Part shown: one piece after another, positions 1 to 5,542 of the stretch
Layout of the letters: every line of letters begins with the position of its first letter
How positions within the stretch are numbered: the first letter of the stretch is position 1
Origin: Bacteroidota bacterium
Lineage (GTDB): Bacteria > Bacteroidota > Bacteroidia > Bacteroidales > VadinHA17
Assembly: GCA_015222065.1 (NCBI GenBank)
Contig: JADFUQ010000552.1
Span: 1 to 5,542 of the forward strand
Direction: 5' to 3'
DNA length: 5,542 nt
Notes under the pieces: generated by a model
Seen by the model: the letters and a program-made list of their open reading frames with translations, nothing else
Databases searched by the model: none
Told to the model about the DNA's origin: nothing
Made by a program: the position numbers and the translations under genes

Positions 1-1110
1 AAATATGAAGATGGTACTGTTCGTTGTCTGGATGAAGATGAACTTCCTGTCACTTTGCCGGAAGTTGACAAATATGAACCCTCTGGAACAGGGGAATCAC
101 CACTTGCCACTATTGATTCATGGCTCTATATTACCGACCCGAAAACAGGTAAAAAAGCCAGGCGCGAAACAAATACAATGCCTCAGTGGGCAGGGAGCTG
201 CTGGTACTACCTCAGATTCTGTGATCCCGGAAATGAAAAAAAAGCATGGTCGGATGAAGCAGAAAAATACTGGATGCCGGTTGATCTTTATGTGGGTGGT
301 GTTGAACATGCAGTACTTCATTTATTGTACGCCCGCTTCTGGCATAAAGTACTGTACGACTTTGGACTGGTTTCTACCAAAGAACCTTTTAAAAAACTTG
401 TAAATCAAGGCCTTATATTAGGCGAAGATGGTGAGAAAATGAGTAAATCAAGAGGCAATGTCATTAATCCTGACCATGTTATTAAAGATTATGGAGCCGA
501 TAGCCTGAGGTTATATGAAATGTTTATGGGTCCACTTGAAAAAGTTAAACCGTGGTCGGAAAACGGGGTAAAAGGAGTGTTTAATTTCCTTATCAGAACA
601 TATAAATTTTTTGCAAATCCTGATAATATCAAAAAAGAAACCGAAGATCCCGAAACACTTAAAATCCTGCATCAAACTATAAAGAAAGTTGAAAATGATA
701 TTGAAGGGTTAAGATTTAATACTGCCATTTCGCAAATGATGATCTTTACAAATCATTGTTTGAAAGCCGGGATTATTACCAAAAACACAGCAGAAACATT
801 TGCTAAATTGATTTCTCCCTTTGCTCCTCATCTGGCTGAAGAGCTTTGGCAAATATTTGGAAATAAGCCCAGTATTGCAGATGAAGAATTTCCGGTATAT
901 AATGAAGAATTCATTAAAGAAGACACTTTCGAGTATCCTGTTTCATTTAATGGAAAACTCAGATTTAAAATAGAGCTTTCACTCTCACTGGGCAAGGAGG
1001 AAATTGAGAAGGCTGTTCTGAATGACAAAAGAGCAGAACGGTGGCTTGACGGGAAAAAGCCAGGGAAAATAATTATTGTTCCCAAACGAATAGTAAATGT
1101 TGTTGTATAA
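1..1110 (+). CDS. leuS: Leucyl-tRNA synthetase, C-terminal 369 residues (5' end outside window)
   Basis: Class Ia aminoacyl-tRNA synthetase that charges tRNA-Leu with leucine in the cytoplasm. The frame is open from base 1, so the gene starts upstream; an apparent TTG start at 55 is internal. The visible part begins in the catalytic domain, with MPQWAGSCWYYLRF at window residues 60-73, VDLYVGGVEHAVLHLLYARF at 94-113 and the ATP-binding KMSKS loop at 146-150 (bases 436-450). An alpha-helical anticodon-binding domain follows (about 160-300, including SPFAPHLAEELW), then the small C-terminal tRNA-binding domain (FNGKLRFKI, ending IVNVVV). The 219 residues after KMSKS compare with about 237 in E. 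coli, so the 3' end is intact. NQGLILGEDGEKMSKS runs straight into the KMSKS loop, without the leucine-specific insertion of E. coli or the insertion I recall from Bacteroides. The local sequence is closer to Bacillus-type LeuRS. The family call is certain; the origin is inference. Confidence 0.97.
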   Translation, partial: KYEDGTVRCLDEDELPVTLPEVDKYEPSGTGESPLATIDSWLYITDPKTGKKARRETNTMPQWAGSCWYYLRFCDPGNEKKAWSDEAEKYWMPVDLYVGGVEHAVLHLLYARFWHKVLYDFGLVSTKEPFKKLVNQGLILGEDGEKMSKSRGNVINPDHVIKDYGADSLRLYEMFMGPLEKVKPWSENGVKGVFNFLIRTYKFFANPDNIKKETEDPETLKILHQTIKKVENDIEGLRFNTAISQMMIFTNHCLKAGIITKNTAETFAKLISPFAPHLAEELWQIFGNKPSIADEEFPVYNEEFIKEDTFEYPVSFNGKLRFKIELSLSLGKEEIEKAVLNDKRAERWLDGKKPGKIIIVPKRIVNVVV

Positions 1111-1187
1111 AAATATCCATCCATTTATTGGATAATAAAGTTATTCATTAACAAGTATCAACTTGTATTAATTGATTATTAGACAGA
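1111..1187 (+). other. leuS to M23 peptidase intergenic gap with two small inverted repeats
   Basis: This 77-bp AT-rich gap holds two short inverted repeats: TATCCA (1114-1119) with TGGATA (1129-1134), loop 9 nt, and ACAAGT (1151-1156) with ACTTGT (1161-1166), loop 4 nt. Neither is followed by a real T-run, so neither is a convincing intrinsic terminator. I find no TAnnTTTG promoter element here. The downstream peptidase gene may therefore be read through from leuS or use a promoter I cannot recognise. No Shine-Dalgarno sequence precedes the ATG at 1188, only AGACAGA. Confidence 0.3.
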
Positions 1188-2444
1188 ATGAAAAGAAAGC
1201 AGAGACTCCATGGGATATGGTATTTGATTATCTTATTGCCATTAATTACAATCCTGGCATTTAATAATTCTTGTCAGCAGGTCTTAAGCCACGAAGCAGA
1301 ATTACAAAACCTTGATACTGATAGTGTCTCGGTTAATATCAAGAAAAGGTACGGAATTGTTGTTGATTCATTCAACCTGATTGAAAGCAAAATAAAAAAG
1401 AACCAGTTCCTCTCCGATCTCTTAACAGAATATGGAGTTCCCTACCCTGCTATTAACAGCGTGGTCCAATTATCCCAAAATGTATTTGATGTAAGGAAAA
1501 TTAAGAGGGGCAATCCTTATGTTGTTTTCCAAACGAAAGATGGTCTTAAGAAAACAAGGTATGTAGTATATGAACATACCCCAACAGATTATATTGTCTT
1601 TGATCTGGGAGACCCAATAAAGGTTTTTAAAGATGTAAAACAAATTATTACCAAGCAAAAAACAGCTTCGGGTGTAATATCCACTTCGTTGTGGAACACC
1701 ATTAATGAAAATAACCTGAACCTGACTCTTGTCAATGATCTCTCTGAGATTTTTGCCTGGAGCATAGATTTTTTCGGACTGCAGGAAGGTGATTCGTTTA
1801 AAATAATATATGAAGAACAGTATGTTGACAGTATTTCAATAGGAATTAGCAAAATTTATGCTACCTGGTTTAACCATATGGGGGAAGACTTTTATGCAAT
1901 TCCTTTTGTCCAGAACGACAGGGAAAGTTTTTTTGATATTGAAGGGAATAGTCTGAGAAAGGCATTTCTGAAAGCCCCGTTACGATTTTCCAGGATAAGT
2001 TCCAGGTTTTCAAACAGCCGTTTACATCCAATATTAAAAATACGACGCCCTCATCATGGTGTAGATTATGCAGCACCTATCGGAACACCTGTACATGCCA
2101 TTGGTGACGGAAAAATAATCAAAGCAGGGTATTATGGTGGTGCCGGGCGAATGGTGAAGATCCGGCACAACTCTGTTTATACAACAGCTTATCTACACCT
2201 TAGCAGGTATGGCAGGGGAATAAAGTCGGGCAAATATGTTAAGCAAGGGGATATAATTGGTTATGTAGGCAGTTCAGGACTGTCAACAGGTCCTCACTTA
2301 GATTTCAGATTTTATAAACAGGGACATCCTATCGATCCTCTTAAGGTAAAAGCACCACCGGTAGAGCCGGTTTCGGAAGGAAACATAGAAGATTATGAAA
2401 AGATAAAAAGTGTTATTACCGATTTAATAAATACTGTCCACTAA
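1188..2444 (+). CDS. M23 family (LytM) peptidoglycan endopeptidase, MepM-like, exported
   Basis: Predicted envelope enzyme that cuts peptide cross-links of peptidoglycan, like MepM/YebA and Csd3 relatives. The N-terminus is basic (MKRKQR), with a hydrophobic segment at 11-25. Cys29 follows in FNNSC, which could be a relaxed lipobox but lacks the usual small or aliphatic residues at -3 and -2; a signal anchor is equally possible. Residues about 57-155 resemble the LysM/OapA-like domain (IKKNQFLSDLLTEYGV). Residues about 158-265 are the second beta domain of MepM-type proteins (SGVISTSLW, EIFAWSIDFF, GDSFKIIYEE, SLRKAFLKAPL). The LytM domain is at about 268-385: SSRFSNSRLHPIL, H289 and D293 in the HxxxD motif (HHGVD), H337 in YLHLS, and H370 in GPHLDFRFY. 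The usual second His of the HxH motif is Asp372 here. The ATG at 1188 is the only start before the hydrophobic segment. The last 21 bp overlap the end of purN on the other strand. Family secure; activity and anchoring inferred. Confidence 0.93.
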   Translation: MKRKQRLHGIWYLIILLPLITILAFNNSCQQVLSHEAELQNLDTDSVSVNIKKRYGIVVDSFNLIESKIKKNQFLSDLLTEYGVPYPAINSVVQLSQNVFDVRKIKRGNPYVVFQTKDGLKKTRYVVYEHTPTDYIVFDLGDPIKVFKDVKQIITKQKTASGVISTSLWNTINENNLNLTLVNDLSEIFAWSIDFFGLQEGDSFKIIYEEQYVDSISIGISKIYATWFNHMGEDFYAIPFVQNDRESFFDIEGNSLRKAFLKAPLRFSRISSRFSNSRLHPILKIRRPHHGVDYAAPIGTPVHAIGDGKIIKAGYYGGAGRMVKIRHNSVYTTAYLHLSRYGRGIKSGKYVKQGDIIGYVGSSGLSTGPHLDFRFYKQGHPIDPLKVKAPPVEPVSEGNIEDYEKIKSVITDLINTVH

Positions 2445-2993
2445 TTTTTCAATCACCAGCGGGTAGTGCTCATATTCCAGTTGGTGTACTTTTTTTGCCA
2501 ATGATTCTGCTGTTTCACCCTTTTCAATTTTACACCTTGCCTGAAAGATAATATTGCCTTTATCATATTCTTCATTTACATAATGAATAGAAATTCCTGA
2601 TTCATTCTCCTTGTTTTCCAGAACAGTTTCGTGCACCCTGGCTCCGTACATTCCTTTTCCTCCGTATTTAGGAAGAAGGGCAGGATGAATATTGACAATA
2701 CGATTCGGGTAAGCTCTTAAAAACTCTTTTGGTATCAACCAGAGAAAACCTGCCAATACAATAAAATCTATCCTATATTCTTCAAGTAGTTTCAGTACAG
2801 TGTAATTATGGAAGTCATCTCTTGAGAAAAACCTGTTTGATACCCCTGATAATTGTGCACGCTGAAGCACATATGCTTCCTTTTTATTGGATAATACCAG
2901 GGATACTTCAATATTTTTCTTCTTTTTAAAGTATTCTATGATATTTTGTGCATTTGTTCCGCTACCCGAGGCAAAAATACAGATATGTTTCAT
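2424..2993 (-). CDS. purN: Phosphoribosylglycinamide formyltransferase (GAR transformylase)
   Basis: Transfers a formyl group from 10-formyltetrahydrofolate to GAR, giving FGAR, in de novo purine synthesis in the cytoplasm. At 189 residues it has the usual family length. The N-terminal phosphate-binding loop is FASGSGTN (residues 7-14). The catalytic set is in place: N101 and H103 in VNIHPALLPKY, and D144 in NEEYDKGNI, matching E. coli N106, H108 and D144. The chosen start is the ATG at 2993, giving MKHICIFASGSG. The frame extends to a TTG at 3026, but the 11 extra residues are outside the family pattern and that TTG lies inside a candidate promoter element. The upstream bases are A-rich, without a Shine-Dalgarno sequence. 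The gene is convergent with the M23 gene, overlapping it by 21 bp, and divergent from acpP. I see no purine riboswitch or recognisable PUR box in the short leader. Confidence 0.96.
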   Translation of the reverse strand: MKHICIFASGSGTNAQNIIEYFKKKKNIEVSLVLSNKKEAYVLQRAQLSGVSNRFFSRDDFHNYTVLKLLEEYRIDFIVLAGFLWLIPKEFLRAYPNRIVNIHPALLPKYGGKGMYGARVHETVLENKENESGISIHYVNEEYDKGNIIFQARCKIEKGETAESLAKKVHQLEYEHYPLVIEKLVDSIY

Positions 2994-3023
2994 TTTTAAC
3001 GTTTTATATTCACTAACTATATT

Positions 3024-3031
3024 CAAAATTA
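3024..3031 (-). promoter_or_regulatory. Candidate -7 element of the purN promoter
   Basis: On the minus strand these bases read TAATTTTG, an exact match to the Bacteroidota -7 consensus TAnnTTTG. Transcription would start roughly at 3015-3020, leaving a leader of about 25 nt before the ATG at 2993. No TTTG -33 element stands at the expected 19-21 bp spacing, only the T-rich TTTTATA farther upstream (about 25 bp). In such AT-rich DNA a chance match is quite possible. Confidence 0.35.
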
Positions 3032-3076
3032 AAATTTATTTCCATTTTTTTCTTATAAAATACAGACAATAGACTA

Positions 3077-3108
3077 AAAAAGATTATTTTTATTTGAATA
3101 ATCATTTT
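3077..3108. repeat. AT-rich inverted repeat in the purN-acpP divergent region
   Basis: GATTATT (3082-3088) and AATAATC (3097-3103) form a perfect 7-bp inverted repeat around an 8-bp centre. After one A/A mismatch (3081/3104) the arms extend by AAAA (3077-3080) and TTTT (3105-3108), giving 12-bp arms with one mismatch. The centre contains the TTTG proposed as the -33 element of acpP. It may be an operator for a dimeric regulator of acpP-fabF or purN, or chance symmetry in a very AT-rich stretch. No regulator can be named from the sequence. Confidence 0.35.
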
Positions 3109-3124
3109 GATTTATATTTCTTTG
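3093..3124 (+). promoter_or_regulatory. Candidate promoter of the acpP-fabF-rnc operon
   Basis: TTTG at 3093-3096 (-33 type) is separated by 20 bp from TTTCTTTG at 3117-3124, one mismatch from the Bacteroidota -7 consensus TAnnTTTG. The start of transcription would be near 3129, giving a leader of about 40 nt. A sigma70-like reading also exists (TTGATT 3107-3112, 17 bp, TAATTA 3130-3135), but Bacteroidota do not normally use that pattern. The leader is AT-rich. AAAGG at 3165-3169 is only one base from the ATG, too close to act as an ordinary Shine-Dalgarno site. Confidence 0.4.
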
Positions 3125-3170
3125 CAGCGTAATTATTTAACTTGTTTAATATTAATTAAAATTTAAAGGT

Positions 3171-3407
3171 ATGTCTGACATTGCATCAAGAGTAAAAGCT
3201 ATTATCGTTGACAAATTAGGTGTTGATGAAAATGAAGTTACCCCGGAAGCCAGTTTCACAAACGATCTGGGTGCTGACTCTCTTGACACTGTTGAATTGA
3301 TAATGGAATTTGAAAAAGAATTCAACATTGGAATTCCTGATGATCAAGCTGAAAATATCTCAACAGTAGGAGAAGCAATCAAGCATCTCGAAGAAAACAT
3401 CAAGTAA
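3171..3407 (+). CDS. acpP: Acyl carrier protein
   Basis: Small acidic carrier that holds the growing acyl chain as a thioester on a 4'-phosphopantetheine arm during type II fatty acid synthesis, and donates acyl groups to lipid A and phospholipid synthesis. At 78 residues it has the standard length. The attachment site is Ser37 in DLGADSLDTVEL, the classic DSL motif, and the recognition helix VELIMEFEKEFNI follows. The N-terminus (MSDIASRVKAIIVDKLGV) and the tail (STVGEAIKHLEENIK) are typical. The gene is followed after 35 bp by fabF, its enzymatic partner, and is the first gene of the probable operon. The ATG at 3171 is unambiguous. Confidence 0.98.
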   Translation: MSDIASRVKAIIVDKLGVDENEVTPEASFTNDLGADSLDTVELIMEFEKEFNIGIPDDQAENISTVGEAIKHLEENIK

Positions 3408-3442
3408 GAATTGCCTCTAATTTCCCAAAAACAACATCATAA

Positions 3443-4696
3443 ATGGAGTTAAAAAGGGTAGTAGTCACTGGAATTGGTGCTGTTACACCATTGGGTAATA
3501 CAGTTAATGATTTCTGGGAAGCCTTGAAGAATGGTGTAAGTGGTTGTGACCTTATTACACATTTCGATGCCGAGAAATTCAAGACCAGGTTTGCCTGTGA
3601 GGTAAAAAATTTCGATCCTAAAGATCACTTCGACAGGAAGGTACTCCGTAAGCTCGATCGATATGCACAATATGCATTAGTAGCTACAGACGAAGCCATT
3701 ACTGACTCAGGCATTGATCTTGAGGAAGTGGACAAGGACAGGGTTGGAGTGATATACGGTTCCGGGATTGGTGGAATAGAAACATTCCTGAAGGAAGCAA
3801 TAGATTATTGTAAAGGTGACGGGACTCCGCGTTTCAGTCCTTTCTTTATTCCGAAGATGATCTCTGATATTGCTGCAGGCCACATTTCCATAAAATATGG
3901 ATTCAGGGGTCCTAATTTCGGGACTGTTTCAGCGTGTGCCACTTCTACCAGCGCGTTACTGGACGCTTATAATTATTTACGGCTTGGTAAAGCTGATATT
4001 TTTGTGTCCGGCGGATCTGAAGCATCTATAAATCCTGCCGGTGTTGGTGGATTTAACTCAATGCAAGCTATTTCAACCAACAACGAGAATTACAAAACTG
4101 CCTCAAAGCCGCTTGATTTTAACCGTGATGGATTTGTAATGGGCGAAGGAGCAGGCACACTTATACTTGAAGAATATGACCATGCTATTAATCGTGGTGC
4201 CAATATCTATGCTGAAATTGCCGGAGGAGGAATGTCGGCCGATGCATATCATTTAACCGCACCACATCCGGAGGGGCTGGGTGCTGTCTTAGTAATGAAA
4301 AATGCATTGGATGATGCAGGAATGAAACCTGAAGAAATCGACTATATTAATATTCATGGAACAGCAACTCCCCGTGGAGACATTTCTGAAATTCTTGGAA
4401 TACTAAAGGTGTTTGGCGAGCATTCTTATAAAATGAATATCAGTGCCACCAAATCAATGACAGGTCATTTGCTTGGAGCAGCAGGTGCTGCTGAAGCTAT
4501 TGCTTCACTGCTTGCATTGAAATACGGTATTATACCTCCGACAATTAATCATACCGCTTATGATCCTGAAATTGACAATAAACTGAACCTTACTCTGAAT
4601 AAAGCCCAGAAACGTGATGTTAACGTTGTTCTAAGTAACACTTTTGGGTTTGGTGGTCATAATGCCAGTATAATAATAAAAAAACCGGTGAACTAG
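3443..4696 (+). CDS. fabF: Beta-ketoacyl-ACP synthase II
   Basis: Condensing enzyme KAS II: it extends acyl-ACP by two carbons with malonyl-ACP, with release of CO2, in the cytoplasmic type II fatty acid elongation cycle. At 417 residues it has full family length. The thiolase-fold active site is complete: nucleophile C165 in TVSACATSTSALL, H305 in NIHGTATPRGD, K337 and H342 in SATKSMTGHLLGAAGAAEA, and the C-terminal glycine-rich gate NTFGFGGHNAS (399-409). These match E. coli FabF C163, H303, K335 and H340 with a constant offset of two. C165 followed by Ala and the KAS I/II-type His pair separate it from FabH. The HGTATPRGD loop differs slightly from the common HGTSTPxGD. The gene begins 35 bp after acpP and ends 32 bp before the preferred rnc start. 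FabB and FabF are hard to separate by motif; FabF is favoured by context and length. Confidence 0.96.
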   Translation: MELKRVVVTGIGAVTPLGNTVNDFWEALKNGVSGCDLITHFDAEKFKTRFACEVKNFDPKDHFDRKVLRKLDRYAQYALVATDEAITDSGIDLEEVDKDRVGVIYGSGIGGIETFLKEAIDYCKGDGTPRFSPFFIPKMISDIAAGHISIKYGFRGPNFGTVSACATSTSALLDAYNYLRLGKADIFVSGGSEASINPAGVGGFNSMQAISTNNENYKTASKPLDFNRDGFVMGEGAGTLILEEYDHAINRGANIYAEIAGGGMSADAYHLTAPHPEGLGAVLVMKNALDDAGMKPEEIDYINIHGTATPRGDISEILGILKVFGEHSYKMNISATKSMTGHLLGAAGAAEAIASLLALKYGIIPPTINHTAYDPEIDNKLNLTLNKAQKRDVNVVLSNTFGFGGHNASIIIKKPVN

Positions 4697-4728
4697 CCTT
4701 GGTAAAAAGCTCAAATTTCACTTTTCAA

Positions 4729-5430
4729 ATGATGTTTCTTAAGGGTTTTCGAACCCGCATAAAGGTTTCTAAGTTCCTGGGATTTTTCCCCGGGAATTTT
4801 TATTTATACAAACTTGCTTTTATTCATAGTTCCGCCCCTCTTACCTTGAAAGACGGATCATTAGTGAATAACGAAAGACTTGAATTTCTTGGTGACGCCA
4901 TTCTCGAAGCCATTGTATCTGATGTCATCTATAAACAGTTCCCTTGTAAAAATGAAGGTTTTCTTTCAAAAGTCCGTGCCAGAATTGTGCAACGTGAAAC
5001 TCTGAACATTATAGCCGTAAAAATGGGTATCCCACAGTTGCTTAGTTCCCGGATCAATAAGGACAATAATACACTTAATCCTTTTGGCAATGCTCTGGAA
5101 GCTCTGCTTGGTGCAATATATCTGGATAAGGGATACAATAAAACAAAAAAGTATGTGCTGAAGAAAATTCTCTCTGACAGTTCCCTCACTGAAGAGATAA
5201 TTACCAATGGAACCGACTATAAAAGCCAAATACTTGAGTGGGGACAAAAAAATAAAAAGGAAATTGTTTTTTCTGACGAAGAAATGCCAAATAACTACCA
5301 AAATGGACATCTGTTTTTTTCAACACTGACAATTGAAAACCGAGAGGCCGGATCAGGTAAGGGGATGTCTAAGAAAGAAGCTGAACAAAATGCCGCTGAA
5401 CAAGCACTCATCCGGATTAATATATGGTAA
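4729..5430 (+). CDS. rnc: Ribonuclease III
   Basis: Double-strand-specific endoribonuclease that processes rRNA precursors and trims structured mRNAs. The RNase III signature NERLEFLGDAILE lies at residues 48-60 (counted from the ATG at 4729), giving metal ligands E49, E52 and D56. The second catalytic patch is GNALEALLGAIYLD (120-133): E124 matches the essential E. coli E117, while N121 stands where E. coli has D114, as I recall from other Bacteroidota enzymes. A C-terminal double-stranded RNA-binding domain follows (about 163-229: DYKSQILEWGQKN, then GMSKKEAEQNAAEQAL). The start is uncertain. ATG at 4729 (or 4732) gives 233 residues and lies 32 bp after fabF; an in-frame TTG at 4699, two bases after the fabF stop, would add ten residues. 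Neither has a clear Shine-Dalgarno site. Probably cotranscribed with acpP-fabF. Confidence 0.95.
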   Translation: MMFLKGFRTRIKVSKFLGFFPGNFYLYKLAFIHSSAPLTLKDGSLVNNERLEFLGDAILEAIVSDVIYKQFPCKNEGFLSKVRARIVQRETLNIIAVKMGIPQLLSSRINKDNNTLNPFGNALEALLGAIYLDKGYNKTKKYVLKKILSDSSLTEEIITNGTDYKSQILEWGQKNKKEIVFSDEEMPNNYQNGHLFFSTLTIENREAGSGKGMSKKEAEQNAAEQALIRINIW

Positions 5431-5542
5431 TTGATTTGTTCTATCCGAATTCAAGAATTTCGTATATTTAAGAACATAGTTTCACAAATTGATTAAAAAA
5501 AACCTTAATTTTCAGGTTTCATAAATAATATAGTCGGCAGTC
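5431..5542. other. Region after rnc without a gene
   Basis: These 112 AT-rich bases to the window edge hold no credible reading frame and no clear plus-strand terminator for the acpP-fabF-rnc unit. A TATATTTA at 5463-5470 is close to the -7 consensus, but the nearest upstream TTTG (5435-5438) is 24 bp away, too far for a confident promoter. The only structured element is the small minus-strand hairpin at 5495-5519. Confidence 0.5.
5495..5519 (-). terminator. Possible intrinsic terminator for a minus-strand gene beyond the window
   Basis: Read on the minus strand, AAACCT (5519-5514), an 8-nt loop and AGGTTT (5505-5500) form a 6-bp hairpin, followed directly by five more T residues (5499-5495). 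That is the layout of a weak intrinsic terminator. On the plus strand the hairpin has no T-run after it, so it does not look like the rnc terminator. If real, it predicts a gene downstream pointing back at rnc. The stem is short and has only two G-C pairs. Confidence 0.3.

Noticed and set aside
5..403. Open frame of 132 codons on the plus strand
   Set aside because: It lies entirely inside leuS in another frame and has no recognisable domain; the leuS frame carries the conserved motifs.
1114..1166. Intrinsic terminator after leuS
   Set aside because: Two 6-bp inverted repeats are present, but neither is G-C rich and neither has a following T-run.
3024..3026. TTG as the start of purN
   Set aside because: It adds 11 residues outside the family pattern and falls in a candidate -7 promoter element; the ATG at 2993 gives the normal PurN N-terminus and length.
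2887..3072. Plus-strand open frame of 61 codons across the purN start
   Set aside because: It is antisense to the conserved purN N-terminus and continues into AT-rich intergenic DNA; its Phe- and Ile-rich translation is typical of chance AT-rich frames.
4929..5310. Two overlapping minus-strand open frames (4966-5310 and 4929-5207)
   Set aside because: Both are shadows of rnc; the plus frame holds the RNase III catalytic motifs and the RNA-binding domain.
5446..5462. Small inverted repeat after rnc (CGAA / TTCG) as an rnc terminator
   Set aside because: The stem is only 4-5 bp with a mismatch and there is no T-run after it.
1111..5542. A novel defence, mobile or other accessory system
   Set aside because: Every substantial reading frame is a recognised housekeeping gene with its key residues; there are no long direct repeats, transposase or integrase genes, or unexplained gene-sized gaps.

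Overview
The window reads as a stretch of core, vertically inherited-looking chromosome from a member of the Bacteroidota, probably Bacteroidales or a relative. The grounds are the acpP-fabF-rnc order with a divergent purN (an arrangement I recall from Bacteroides-type genomes), AT-rich gene starts without convincing Shine-Dalgarno sequences, and candidate promoters resembling the Bacteroidota TTTG / TAnnTTTG pattern. No search could be run, so the assignment rests on recalled family sequences. All confident genes are housekeeping genes. I see no mobile element, CRISPR array, tRNA, rRNA or evident novel system.

Layout. Bases 1-1110 (+) hold the C-terminal 369 codons of leucyl-tRNA synthetase (leuS), truncated by the window edge. 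After a 77-bp gap, 1188-2444 (+) encodes a 418-residue cell-envelope M23 peptidase of MepM-like architecture. Its 3' end overlaps by 21 bp the 3' end of the opposing purN gene (2424-2993, -), which encodes a glycinamide ribonucleotide formyltransferase. A 177-bp divergent intergenic region (2994-3170) carries candidate promoters for purN and acpP and an AT-rich inverted repeat. Then follow acpP (3171-3407), fabF (3443-4696) and rnc (start at 4729 or 4699, end 5430), closely spaced on the + strand and probably one operon. The last 112 bp hold no gene, only a small hairpin that looks like a terminator for a minus-strand gene beyond the window.

How the genes relate. acpP and fabF are direct partners: the acyl carrier protein carries the growing chain and FabF extends it with malonyl-ACP in type II fatty acid synthesis. 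rnc sits in the same transcription unit but works in RNA processing. leuS (translation), the M23 peptidase (cell wall remodelling) and purN (purine synthesis) are adjacent without an obvious functional link.

Most worth a second look: leuS resembles the Firmicutes-type enzyme and lacks the insertion before KMSKS that I recall from Bacteroides LeuRS; the M23 enzyme has HLD where the family usually has HLH; and the M23/purN overlap is codon-aligned, with each stop codon serving as a leucine codon on the other strand.
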